Source of the DNA: Oscillospiraceae bacterium
GTDB lineage: Bacteria; Bacillota; Clostridia; Oscillospirales; Oscillospiraceae
Length of the DNA stretch: 49,849 nt
Assembly: GCA_020860205.1 (NCBI GenBank)
Contig: JAJBUU010000063.1
Span: 1 to 49,849 of the forward strand
Direction: 5' to 3'
The position numbers were made by a program, and so were the translations under genes. Numbering within the stretch: the stretch's first letter is position 1; the number at the start of each line of letters is the position of its first letter. Under the pieces are notes generated by a model. The model worked only from the letters and a program-made list of their open reading frames with translations. It did no database searches and was not told the origin of the DNA. Below are positions 28,601 to 39,068 of this stretch, piece by piece.

Positions 28601-29888
28601 GCAGCTTGATGCACTTCATGTCCTGCCCGCCGATGTCCAGCACGCAGTCCACCTGCGGGTCAAAAAATTCCGCTGCGGTGGTGTGGGCAATGGTTTCAAC
28701 CTCGCCCTCGTCCAGGCGGAACGCCGCTTTCAGCAGCGCCTCGCCATAGCCGGTGGAACAGGCGCGGGCGATGTGCGCGCCCTCCGGCATCGCATGATGC
28801 AGCTCGTCCATTGCGGCCATCGCAGTCTGGATCGGGCTGCCCTGGTTGTTTGCATAAGCGGAAAAGAGCAGCTCGCCCTTTTTCCCGATCAGCGCCAGCT
28901 TGGTCGTGGTGCTGCCCGCGTCAATGCCAAGAAAGCAATCCCCCGCATAGTCCGACAGTTCGGCGCGCTGCACCACCGCACGGTCATGGCGGGCGCGGAA
29001 CGCCGCATAGTCCGCCTGCGACGCAAACAGCGGGTCCAGACGCTTGATCTCAAACGCCATCGCCACGCCCTGCTCCAACTGCGCTGCAAGCGATTCCGTG
29101 TCGCGTCCGGCGCTGCCGTCCGCCGCCAGCGCCGCGCCCATTGCCGCAAACAGATGGGAATTTTCCGGGTCCACGATATTCTCCGGCGTCAGGCGCAGCG
29201 TGCGGATAAACGCCTTTTTCAGCTCGGTCAAAAAGTGCAGCGGCCCGCCCAAAAACGCGACACAGCCCTTGATGGGCTTGCCGCAGGCCAGTCCGGAGAT
29301 GGTCTGGTTCACCACAGCCTGAAAGATGGAAGCGGCGAGGTCTGCTTTGGTCGCGCCCTCGTTGATGAGCGGCTGGATGTCCGTCTTTGCGAACACGCCG
29401 CAGCGCGCCGCGATGGAATAAATTTCCCGGTAATCCGCCGCCGCCTCATTCAGCCCCTGCGCGTCGGTCTGGAGCAGCGCGGCCATCTGGTCGATGAAGG
29501 AACCGGTCCCGCCGGCGCAAACGCCGTTCATCCGCTCCTCCAGCCCGCCGCGGAAGTAGATGATTTTTGCGTCCTCGCCGCCCAGCTCGATCGCCACGTC
29601 CGTTTGCGGATATGCCGCGCGCAGCGCATCCGCCACCGCAACGACCTCCTGCACGAACGGAATTTGCAGCGACTGCGACAGGTTGATTGCGCCGGAGCCG
29701 GTGATGCGTAAATCCAACTGCGCGCCGCCCAGCCGCGTGTCCGCATTCCGGAGCAGTCCGGCCAGCGTTTCCTGCGTGTGCGCCTGATGGCGGCGGTAAT
29801 CGCCAAAAATGATCTGATTGTTCTCATCCAAAACCACCAGCTTCACGGTTGTGGAGCCGATGTCAATGCCTGCACGGTAAGTTTTCAT
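25614..29888 (-). CDS. Large acyl-CoA dehydratase activase-type protein (two BadF/BadG ASKHA ATPase modules plus HgdB-like/DUF2229 region), 1,424 aa
   Basis: Two ATPase modules (AGIDIGSTTVKLVVLDE and LGIDAGSTTTKLALIGKKGELL; VCAGGTGSFIDQMA and ACSSGCGSFIENFA); downstream cysteine-rich HCGGCENNC and CoA-dehydratase-like segments; start MKTYRAGIDIGS at 29888. Confidence 0.9.
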   Translation of the reverse strand: MKTYRAGIDIGSTTVKLVVLDENNQIIFGDYRRHQAHTQETLAGLLRNADTRLGGAQLDLRITGSGAINLSQSLQIPFVQEVVAVADALRAAYPQTDVAIELGGEDAKIIYFRGGLEERMNGVCAGGTGSFIDQMAALLQTDAQGLNEAAADYREIYSIAARCGVFAKTDIQPLINEGATKADLAASIFQAVVNQTISGLACGKPIKGCVAFLGGPLHFLTELKKAFIRTLRLTPENIVDPENSHLFAAMGAALAADGSAGRDTESLAAQLEQGVAMAFEIKRLDPLFASQADYAAFRARHDRAVVQRAELSDYAGDCFLGIDAGSTTTKLALIGKKGELLFSAYANNQGSPIQTAMAAMDELHHAMPEGAHIARACSTGYGEALLKAAFRLDEGEVETIAHTTAAEFFDPQVDCVLDIGGQDMKCIKLRNHTVDTVMLNEACSSGCGSFIENFATSLGYTAAGFAQEALFAKHPVDLGTRCTVFMNSNVKQAQKEGAEVADISAGLAYSVIKNALFKVIKLADAKDLGTHIVVQGGTFYNQAVLRAFEKIAGVEAVCPDISGIMGAFGAALIAKERYHGQKTTIRSFAEIHDLQYTTRTAHCGGCENNCMLTVNTFSGGERYISGNRCEKKISSGTAQEKGPNLFEFKRKRIFDYEPLPEDEAPRGMIGIPRALNMYENYPFWATFFRKLGFRVVLSPFSTRKIYELGMDSIPSESECYPAKLAHGHVQWLIEQGIRTIFHPCVFYEYQETPGAQNHYNCPIVVSYPENLKNNVEAVSSGEVRYVRPFIAFTDEKTAADRLVTLCREEWNISAREVREAAHAAWVEQRQVKDDVRAEGRRVLQWMETNKRRGIVLAGRPYHVDPEINHGIPELVASYGLAVFTEDSMPLDFTPTRPLRVVDQWVFHSRLYSAAEFVRTRDDLELVQLFSFGCGLDAVTTDEVCEILESAKKLYTVLKIDEVNNLGAARIRVRSLLAAINMRAGACMTAEPTPLDYPRVEFTREMFEQGYTILAPQMSPIHFDLIEPVFRKHGYHIEILDNDTRSAVDTGLKYVNNDACYPSIVSVGQLMEAVLSGRYDTDHLALLMTQTGGCCRASNYVGFIRRALEKAGYSHIPVISLNANGMEKNSGFQIKPKMLLEGLHALFYGDLLMRCLYRVRPYELEPGSANALHDKWRKICIDSVLHPSGAMSYQEICRGIVADFDAFPIDETLKKPRVGVVGEILVKYMPLANNHLVELLEREGAEAVVPDLADFLIECVYGQDYKHKYLGASWKSSLIASVGVKAIETARRPATEALRASRRFGAPMPMAQIAELAKPFLSLGNQYGEGWFLCGEMAELLTEGIPNIVCIQPFACLPNHVVGKGVIKALKAAYPQANIAAVDYDPGASEVNQLNRIKLMLSSARRALAAEEPAAADAAPAEAQG

Positions 29889-30596
29889 ATAAATTCTCGC
29901 CTTTTTCTGCTCTCTGAATCGGGGAAGCTCCGAATCGCATGGGCGTCGGTTCCGGCGCATGACAGCACATCGTCTGCGCATGGTGCATGACCCGGAGGTC
30001 CCCCTTCTGTTTGTATTTTTGACCGCCCGCGTTTGGCGGGGCAGCCGCCGCCTGATTGAAGGACGCTCTGATCCAATGGCTCCCGGTATCTGGACGACGC
30101 CTTTTGTGCAGCGCTTCATTGCAAAATTTTGCAACGCACGCGATTTTGCGCCTTAATTTGCGTAAAATCTGCTTGTCCAGCCATCCCTGACCATTGAATC
30201 AGCATTTTTCCAAGTATACCATATTTCCCGGCGCGGCGCAAGCATCGCGCGGCGCGTCAAGTCCGGCGTGCAAAAAATTGCGGCGTCACATGGCGTTATC
30301 ATAACATAGTTCGCTGAAAATGCATGAACTTTGTGTGAATACGACCCGCGCCAAATTTTGCGTGCCTTGAAAATCGCTGCTGAACCGGGCGTTGGCCTAT
30401 CGATCATATTTTACAGTCAGGGAAAGAAGAAAGCGAATACTGTTTCATGTTGAGGGGCAAGTGCAGGGACGCTGCATTCGCCCTGTATTTCTCCTAAAAT
30501 TGTCAGAGTTCCACCTGTACAACGAAAGCCGGATGGTGTATAATGAACGTGTCAAAAAGATAAATCACGATTTTAAAGGGGCTGGAAATACAGGTA

Positions 30597-31034
30597 ATGA
30601 ACAACAGGTTCATAAAAAAAGTCGTTCAATTCTTAGTTGCAGTATTTATAAGCACCTTGCTGATAATGGGTATTTCTGTCTTTGCGGAAGGAATGTATCT
30701 GATTGGCGTTCCTGATATTGACGATGTGCAAAAAATTACGATTTCGTATTCAGAAGTAACAAGTGAGATTAAAGAATTTTCCGATGCAGAACAAATTGAA
30801 TTAGCAGTAATATTGACTGGTTTTTTGAAATATTCTCTTACTGAAAAAGCGGACGAGAATGCCTCTCCCCTGATTACAATAACTTATTTTTTGGATGATG
30901 GTCAAAGTTTATCGGTTTCAGCTAATCATGACACAGTATGGTGGAAAGGAAAAGCTCGCGCCATTCAAGACAAAGAAACGTTTATCAAGATGGCAACGGG
31001 CGTTTTCTTCCTGGAAGAAATCCAGGCAGAGTGA
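30597..31034 (+). CDS. Hypothetical protein with N-terminal transmembrane/signal segment
   Basis: MNNRFIKKVVQFLVAVFISTLLIMGISVFAEGMYLIGVPDIDDVQKITISY...; AT-rich codons, distinct from surrounding genes. Confidence 0.6.
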   Translation: MNNRFIKKVVQFLVAVFISTLLIMGISVFAEGMYLIGVPDIDDVQKITISYSEVTSEIKEFSDAEQIELAVILTGFLKYSLTEKADENASPLITITYFLDDGQSLSVSANHDTVWWKGKARAIQDKETFIKMATGVFFLEEIQAE

Positions 31035-31182
31035 AATTCTAATATGTATTTGGGGTTGTTGTAACGAAATTACGGCGAAAATTTTCCGCAGGGCGCCGCT
31101 GTGCGGCGGCGTCTACGTCTAAGAGATGACGGACAGGCGCGGACGCGGTGCGCGCTGTGGAAAGCGGTCAGGAGGGCACGGG

Positions 31183-31800
31183 ATGCACGGGAAACCATAC
31201 GACTATGACAAAATTGCAGACGCGCTGTTTGCGCCGCTGTATCCGCCGCTGGCGCGGTTAATTCTGGAACGAACCGGCGTTCACAGCGGGCGGCTGTTGG
31301 ACGTGGGCTGCGGCGCGGGACATCTGGGCTTTGCCGTACTGGAGGCCGGCGATTTTTCCGTTGCGGATTTTGTGGACATCGATCCGCAGGCGACGGACAT
31401 TGCACGTCAGCGCACCGCAGCGCGCGGCCTTGCCGACCGCGTGACGGTGCAGACTGCGGATGTGCAGGCGCTGCCCTTTGCAGACGGAAGCTTCGACCTG
31501 ATCGTCAGCCGCAGCTCCCTCCAGTTCTGGGCGGATCAAACGCGCGCCTTTTCCGAGCTGACGCGCGTCCTGCGCCCCGATGGGCGCGCCTATGTCGGCG
31601 GCGGCGCCGGAAGCTCACAGGCCGCAGCACAAATCCAGGCGGCCAAAGCGCGGCTGGGCATTCAAACCTATAACGGCGAACGCTCCCACGCGCTCTCCTG
31701 TGACGCTTACTGCGCGCTGCTCCGGCAGCTTGGCTGCGTCTGTCAGGTTTTTGAATCCCCGGACGAGGGGCGCTGGCTGTTGTTTGGGCGCGTGGTCTGA
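31183..31800 (+). CDS. Class I SAM-dependent methyltransferase
   Basis: LLDVGCGAGHLGFAVLEAG, QALPFADGSFDLIVSRSSLQFW; start MHGKPYDYDKIAD after CAGGAGGG. Confidence 0.88.
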   Translation: MHGKPYDYDKIADALFAPLYPPLARLILERTGVHSGRLLDVGCGAGHLGFAVLEAGDFSVADFVDIDPQATDIARQRTAARGLADRVTVQTADVQALPFADGSFDLIVSRSSLQFWADQTRAFSELTRVLRPDGRAYVGGGAGSSQAAAQIQAAKARLGIQTYNGERSHALSCDAYCALLRQLGCVCQVFESPDEGRWLLFGRVV

Positions 31801-31963
31801 TACCGCACGAAGCCGCTTTCCCGGCGTGCAGCCGGAGGCGCGCCAGCACCGTGGGTCGTGCGCTCAACGGTGACGGTACAACACTCCGCAGGAGGTGTCG
31901 GCGCAAAGCATCTGACAGCCGCAGCCGTTCCGATCGTACCGGGCTTGCGCTCAATAAAACAAA

Positions 31964-32000
31964 ATCTCCCACGGACGGAAAATTCCTGTCCGTGGGAGAT
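31964..32000. terminator. Bidirectional terminator
   Basis: ATCTCCCACGGAC-ggaaaattcct-GTCCGTGGGAGAT with flanking A/T runs. Confidence 0.85.
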
Positions 32001-32026
32001 AAAATTTTTGCCTGTTTTGCGCCGTG

Positions 32027-34688
<2,662 letters not shown>

Positions 34689-34733
34689 CGTCCGTCACCA
34701 CCCCGGTGACAGATTATGCGCCGCACGGCAAAA

Positions 34734-36098
34734 TCATGCCAGCGATTCGACGATATTGCGGAACCGCTCGCCCCGTTCGACAAAATTTTTGAAGCGGTCA
34801 AACGAGGAGCAGGCCGGGCTGAGTATCACCACGTCGCCCGCTTCTGCGGACTGCGCCGCAGCCCGCACCGTCTCATCAAAGCCGTCCAGCACCGTCACGG
34901 GCAGCGCCGCAGGGTCAAAGCCGGGGGCGGCGCAAACCGCTGCGCGGATCTGCTCCGCCGTTTCTCCCGTCAGATAAAGCGCCCTGACACGCTGCACGAT
35001 TTCCGCCGCCAGTCCGTCAAACGGGACGCGCTTGTCGTGTCCTCCGGCAATCAGGATGACCTTCTGTTCAAACGAACGCAGTCCCGCGATGGTACGGGTG
35101 GGACTGGACGCGATGGAATCGTTATAGTAGCGCACGCCGCGCAGTGTGCGCACCAGCTCGATGCGGTGCGCCACGCCGCTGAAGGAGGACGCAACCGCCT
35201 GACAGTGCGCACGGCTGACCATACCATCCACGGCGGCAAAGGCCGCCATATAGTTTTCCACGTTGTGCAGACCCGGCAGCAGGATATCCGACTGCTCCAC
35301 AAAGCGCGCCGTGCCGCGATAAATCGCGCCGTCATGGAAGCAATAGCCGCGCTCCACCTGCGCGCTGCGGGAAAACCACAGTACCTCCGCACGGCTCTCG
35401 GCGGCAAACGCGGAGGTATAAGGATTGTCCAGATTCAGCACCAGCCGGTTTTCGTCGCCTTGCCGGAGAAAAATGTTTTTCTTGGCGTTCGCATAATCCG
35501 CAAAATCCGGGTGCACGTCCAGATGGTTCGGTGAAAGATTCGTAACCACCGCCACATCCGGCCGACATATCATGCTGTGGAGCTGGAAGGAACTAAGCTC
35601 CAGCACGGCCACGTCCGTCGGGGCAAACTGCGGCGTTTCGCAGAGCAGCGGTTTTCCGATGTTGCCGCCAAGATGGACGGTGTACCCCTCCGCCTCCAGC
35701 AGCTTTGCGATGAGCGTGGAGGTCGTGGTTTTTCCGTCCGAACCGGTGATGGCGATGGTGCGGCAGGGGCAGACGGCGAAAAACGCCTCCATCTCGCTTG
35801 TCACCACAGTATCCGGGCGCACGGCGTGCCGGAGCAGATTTGGGTGCAGTCCCGGTGTGCGGAACACCACGTCAAAATCCAGCGTGTCGATATAATGCTC
35901 CCCCAGCGAAAACGACGCGCCCAGTCCCACCAGACTATCATAAACGGCGGCCAGCTCCGCCGCGTCGCGCCTGTCGCAGACGGTCACAGTGCAACCACGG
36001 CGCAGCAACAGCTCGATGAGCGGCAGATTGCTGACGCCCGCGCCGACAACGGCGATGCGCCGCCCTTTCAGGGTTTCGATATAAGCGTCTAAGGTCAT
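34734..36098 (-). CDS. murD: UDP-N-acetylmuramoyl-L-alanine--D-glutamate ligase
   Basis: AITGSDGKTTTSTLIAKLLEAEGYTVHLGGNIG, SSFQL, TNLSPNHLDVH, YNDSIASSPTRTIAGLRSF, ILIAGGHDK. Confidence 0.96.
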   Translation of the reverse strand: MTLDAYIETLKGRRIAVVGAGVSNLPLIELLLRRGCTVTVCDRRDAAELAAVYDSLVGLGASFSLGEHYIDTLDFDVVFRTPGLHPNLLRHAVRPDTVVTSEMEAFFAVCPCRTIAITGSDGKTTTSTLIAKLLEAEGYTVHLGGNIGKPLLCETPQFAPTDVAVLELSSFQLHSMICRPDVAVVTNLSPNHLDVHPDFADYANAKKNIFLRQGDENRLVLNLDNPYTSAFAAESRAEVLWFSRSAQVERGYCFHDGAIYRGTARFVEQSDILLPGLHNVENYMAAFAAVDGMVSRAHCQAVASSFSGVAHRIELVRTLRGVRYYNDSIASSPTRTIAGLRSFEQKVILIAGGHDKRVPFDGLAAEIVQRVRALYLTGETAEQIRAAVCAAPGFDPAALPVTVLDGFDETVRAAAQSAEAGDVVILSPACSSFDRFKNFVERGERFRNIVESLA

Positions 36099-36160
36099 GT
36101 TGTCCTCTCCCTTTCGATTCTGTCATTATAGCTTACGCCGCGGGCAAAAGCAAGTTTTTG

Positions 36161-36189
36161 TTGACTTTCCGGCGCGTATTGTGTAAAAT
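36161..36189 (+). promoter_or_regulatory. Promoter of RNase P RNA
   Basis: TTGACT-17-TAAAAT about 7 bp upstream of the RNA 5' end. Confidence 0.75.
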
Positions 36190-36194
36190 TTCTA

Positions 36195-36546
36195 TTGCGA
36201 GCGAGCTGAACGACCGCGGGCATGACGCGAAAGCGTGTGCGTGAGGAAAGTCCGGGCTCCACAGGGCAGGAATAACGGGTAACGCCCGCCAGGGGTGACC
36301 CTCGGACAAGTGCAACAGAGATATACCGCCCCGCCAGTCGGGGTAAGGGTGGAAAGGCGAGGTAAGAGCTCACCCGTCGCGTGGAGACACGTTGACGCTG
36401 TAAACTCTATTCGGAGCAACGCCGTGGAGGAACAGAAAGGCTGACCCGGCCGTTCCGAGGAGGCGGCTTGAGCCTGCTGGCAACGGCAGGCCACAGATAG
36501 ATGGTCGTTTGAAACAACAGAACCCGGCTTACAGGCTCGCTCGCAG
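36195..36546 (+). ncRNA. rnpB: RNase P RNA (bacterial class A)
   Basis: GAGGAAAGTCCGGGCTCCACAGGGCA near 5' end and ACAGAACCCGGCTTACAGGC near 3' end; terminal P1 pairing GCGAGCGAGC/GCTCGCTCGC. Confidence 0.95.
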
Positions 36547-36806
36547 CAGAGAGCAACGGCAGTTACTTTTTTTGAACCGGTGTGCAATTATTATATACAA
36601 GATACAAGGCGAAGTGAGAGAAGATTGCGGCTATTTCATAACTTCTCTTATCCGATTATTGACCGATATCACTGTAGTATGCAATCACCGGAGCGCGGAA
36701 AAAACAGTTCCACCTGCGGCTGGATACCCTGTTTCATGAGGAGACCTGCCGTGTCCGCTGCCAGGTTAATGCTGCACTGTGTTTTCCGGTTTTCCAAAAG
36801 TTTTTC

Positions 36807-36835
36807 TTGACAAACCGCCGCGTGTCTGCTAAAAT
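36807..36835 (+). promoter_or_regulatory. Promoter of infC-rpmI-rplT
   Basis: TTGACA-17-TAAAAT. Confidence 0.75.
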
Positions 36836-36841
36836 TGCAAA

Positions 36842-37030
36842 GCAAAATGAAGAAGGATCGGCTGGCGTCTGTCCTCACCCTGCCGCTTTGTTTGCGCGCA
36901 GCGGTCAATTAAGTGCGGCTTTCCCCGTTTCGGATGAAAACGGGGGTGCTTTTTGTGCTTTTTTGTGAGCGGATGCCCTGTGCATCCGCTTTTTTGTTTC
37001 CCGCGATAACTTTGATGGAGGTGTTCTCAC
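36842..37030 (+). promoter_or_regulatory. infC leader with tandem attenuator-like terminators (L20-leader-like)
   Basis: About 190-nt leader with CCCCGTTT-cggatg-AAAACGGGG (36923-36945) and GCGGATGC-CCTGT-GCATCCGC-TTTTTT (36969-36995) before the infC SD. Confidence 0.65.
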
Positions 37031-37546
37031 ATAGCAAACCAGGATTATTTGATCAATGATGAGATCAACGCAGCAGAGGTCCGTTTGATCGGAGATGACG
37101 GCGAGCAGCTTGGCATAATGGCCACGGCGGAGGCGCTGAAGATTGCCGAGGAAAAGGAACTGGATCTCGTAATGATCGCCGCCGGTGGGAAGCCGCCCGT
37201 GTGCAAGATCATGGACTACGGCAAATACCGTTTTGAGCAGTCCAAGCGGGAAAAAGAAGCCAAAAAGAAGCAGCGTGTGGTGGAAATCAAGGAAATCCGT
37301 ATGTCTCCCAGCATCGGGGAAAACGACTTCAACACCAAGCTGCGAGCCGGGCAAAAATTCCTTTCGGAAGGCAACCGTCTGAAGGTGACGGTGCGTTTCC
37401 GCGGCAGAGAAATGGCGCACACAAATTTGGGCGAGCATTTACTGAAGGATTATGCCGAAAAATGCGTTGAACTTGCTGCAATGGACAAAAACCCCAAGCT
37501 GGAGGGGCGGAATATGTCCATGTTCCTGTCGCCCAAGAGCAGATGA
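37031..37546 (+). CDS. infC: Translation initiation factor IF-3 (AUA start)
   Basis: In frame ATA GCA AAC CAG GAT TAT TTG ATC AAT GAT GAG reads (M)[35 protein letters not shown] 8 nt before ATA; no ATG/GTG start in position. Confidence 0.9.
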   Translation: MANQDYLINDEINAAEVRLIGDDGEQLGIMATAEALKIAEEKELDLVMIAAGGKPPVCKIMDYGKYRFEQSKREKEAKKKQRVVEIKEIRMSPSIGENDFNTKLRAGQKFLSEGNRLKVTVRFRGREMAHTNLGEHLLKDYAEKCVELAAMDKNPKLEGRNMSMFLSPKSR

Positions 37547-37592
37547 CAAAATTTTGCAGCGCGAAATCAATGAAGGGAGAACAAGCATTATC

Positions 37593-37790
37593 ATGCCAAA
37601 ACTGAAAACACACTCCGGCGCGAAAAAGAGATTTAATCTCACCAAAACCGGAAAGGTCAAACGCGCCCACGCAAACAAGAGCCACATCTTAAACAAAAAG
37701 ACCACCAAGCGCAAGCGCGGTCTGCGTCAGAACGCCATCGCGGATCGGACGAATACACCCGCAATCAAGCGCATGATTCCATATAAATAA
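37593..37790 (+). CDS. rpmI: 50S ribosomal protein L35
   Basis: [46 protein letters not shown]. Confidence 0.96.
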   Translation: MPKLKTHSGAKKRFNLTKTGKVKRAHANKSHILNKKTTKRKRGLRQNAIADRTNTPAIKRMIPYK

Positions 37791-37805
37791 GGGAGGGTCG
37801 AAAAA

Positions 37806-38162
37806 ATGGCAAGAGTAAAAGGCGCGACAATGACGCGCAAGCGCAGAAACAAAACCCTCGGTCTGGCAAAGGGCTATTGGGGTTCCAAGTCCAAGCATTT
37901 CAAGATGGCCAAGCAGGCCGTGATGAAGTCTGGCACTTATGCCTATATCGGCCGCCGTTTGAAAAAACGCGATTTCCGCCGTCTCTGGATCACCCGCATC
38001 AGCGCCGCCTGCAAAATGAACGGGATGAATTATTCCACGTTTATGCACGGTCTGAAGCTCAGCGGCGTGGATATGAACCGCAAAATGCTCAGCGAAATGG
38101 CGATTCATGAACCGGACGCTTTCACCGCTCTTTGCGACAAGGCGAAGGCCGCGCTGGCATAA
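37806..38162 (+). CDS. rplT: 50S ribosomal protein L20
   Basis: [43 protein letters not shown]. Confidence 0.97.
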   Translation: MARVKGATMTRKRRNKTLGLAKGYWGSKSKHFKMAKQAVMKSGTYAYIGRRLKKRDFRRLWITRISAACKMNGMNYSTFMHGLKLSGVDMNRKMLSEMAIHEPDAFTALCDKAKAALA

Positions 38163-38194
38163 GCTGGTGTAAAAAACAGAAGAACAAACCAAAG

Positions 38195-38240
38195 AGGAAC
38201 GCTGTTAAAACCTGTGATTTTGGCAGCGTTCCTTTTTTTG
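38195..38240 (+). terminator. Terminator downstream of rplT
   Basis: AGGAACGCTG-loop-CAGCGTTCCT followed by TTTTTT. Confidence 0.88.
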
Positions 38241-38334
38241 TTATCTTTGTATTGGCGAAGCCGTACTGACGGACAGAGGGTTTTTCAAAATGAGGAAGGT
38301 TTTATCGTTGGCGCAAAAAAAGCATATTGATGTC

Positions 38335-38378
38335 AAAGGGAGGATGTGGACTTGCAAAGCACATATCCTCCCTTTTTC
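38335..38378. terminator. Second hairpin terminator, bidirectional
   Basis: AAAGGGAGGATGTG-loop-CACATATCCTCCCTTTTT. Confidence 0.75.
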
Positions 38379-38556
38379 AGTTGCCTATGAAAATTCAAAA
38401 ATCATCTGTCCCGGATGAATGCGTCAAAATCGCACCGTTTTTACCATCCACGCCAAAAGCGGGGATGCACCATTGCCACCACCTGCATCATGCCACTGCA
38501 CGCAGGCCGTGGCCGGAGCGTCGGAACGGCAATTCACAGAAGCAGGAAAAAGATGT

Positions 38557-38645
38557 TATCACCTGCCACTTTCGGCAGCTCCTGCACTGCTTTTGACACA
38601 AAATTTTCCGTCAGCTCTGCTTGCCGGTTGATGCGGGGATGTCTT
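38557..38645 (+). repeat. Intergenic dispersed repeat, copy c
   Basis: TTTTCCGTCAGCTCTGCTTGCCGGTTGATGCGGGGATGTCTTAA matches the minus strand of copy a (GTCAGCCGCCGCAGGCGTATTGATGTGGGGATGCCTCAA). Confidence 0.5.
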
Positions 38646-38925
38646 AATGGAAAAAATGCAGCAACAGCCATCCCACGGCGGCAAGCAGCGCGGCTCCGCC
38701 CGCAATGAACGCCGGCGGAACGATGCGCCGTTCCCGGCGCCCCGGCGTGGAAAGCGCGCTGCGGATATAGCGATCCGCAACCTCCTGCGCTTCCCGGAGA
38801 ATATCGCTCCTGCTGTTATCCTTCCGTTTCAAATGATCCTCCCTGACGATAAAAATCGCCTGCTCAAACATCCGCGAATCCGGAGATTTTATGACTACGA
38901 CGCGCCTGCTCATACCTTTCAGCAT
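38644..38925 (-). CDS. Small tail-anchored conserved hypothetical protein downstream of spoIIE
   Basis: MLKGMSRRVVVIKSPDSRMFEQAIFIVREDHLKRKDNSRSDILREAQEVADRYIRS... plus C-terminal TM AFIAGGAALLAAVGWLLLHFF; SD CAGGAGGAAAACGCC before ATG. Confidence 0.75.
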   Translation of the reverse strand: MLKGMSRRVVVIKSPDSRMFEQAIFIVREDHLKRKDNSRSDILREAQEVADRYIRSALSTPGRRERRIVPPAFIAGGAALLAAVGWLLLHFFH

Positions 38926-39068
38926 GGCGTTTTCCTCCTGACGCCTTTTCGCTTCGATCTGCTCCCAGTTTAACCGTTTTGGCAGGCCGTTATGCATTCC
39001 GGGACGATATATCTTTGTCTTTTTCAGCCGCTGGAACAGCCGCAGCCGCGCGCCGGACACTCTGCCGC

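Noticed and set aside
26187-29711. Long plus-strand ORFs (519 and 542 aa)
   Set aside because: Antisense to the activase gene, which has clear motifs; composition typical of shadow ORFs
36847-36912. 21-codon ORF (MKKDRLASVLTLPLCLRAAVN) as an infC leader peptide
   Set aside because: Begins only about 5 nt after the predicted transcription start, leaving no room for an SD; more likely coincidental within a structured leader
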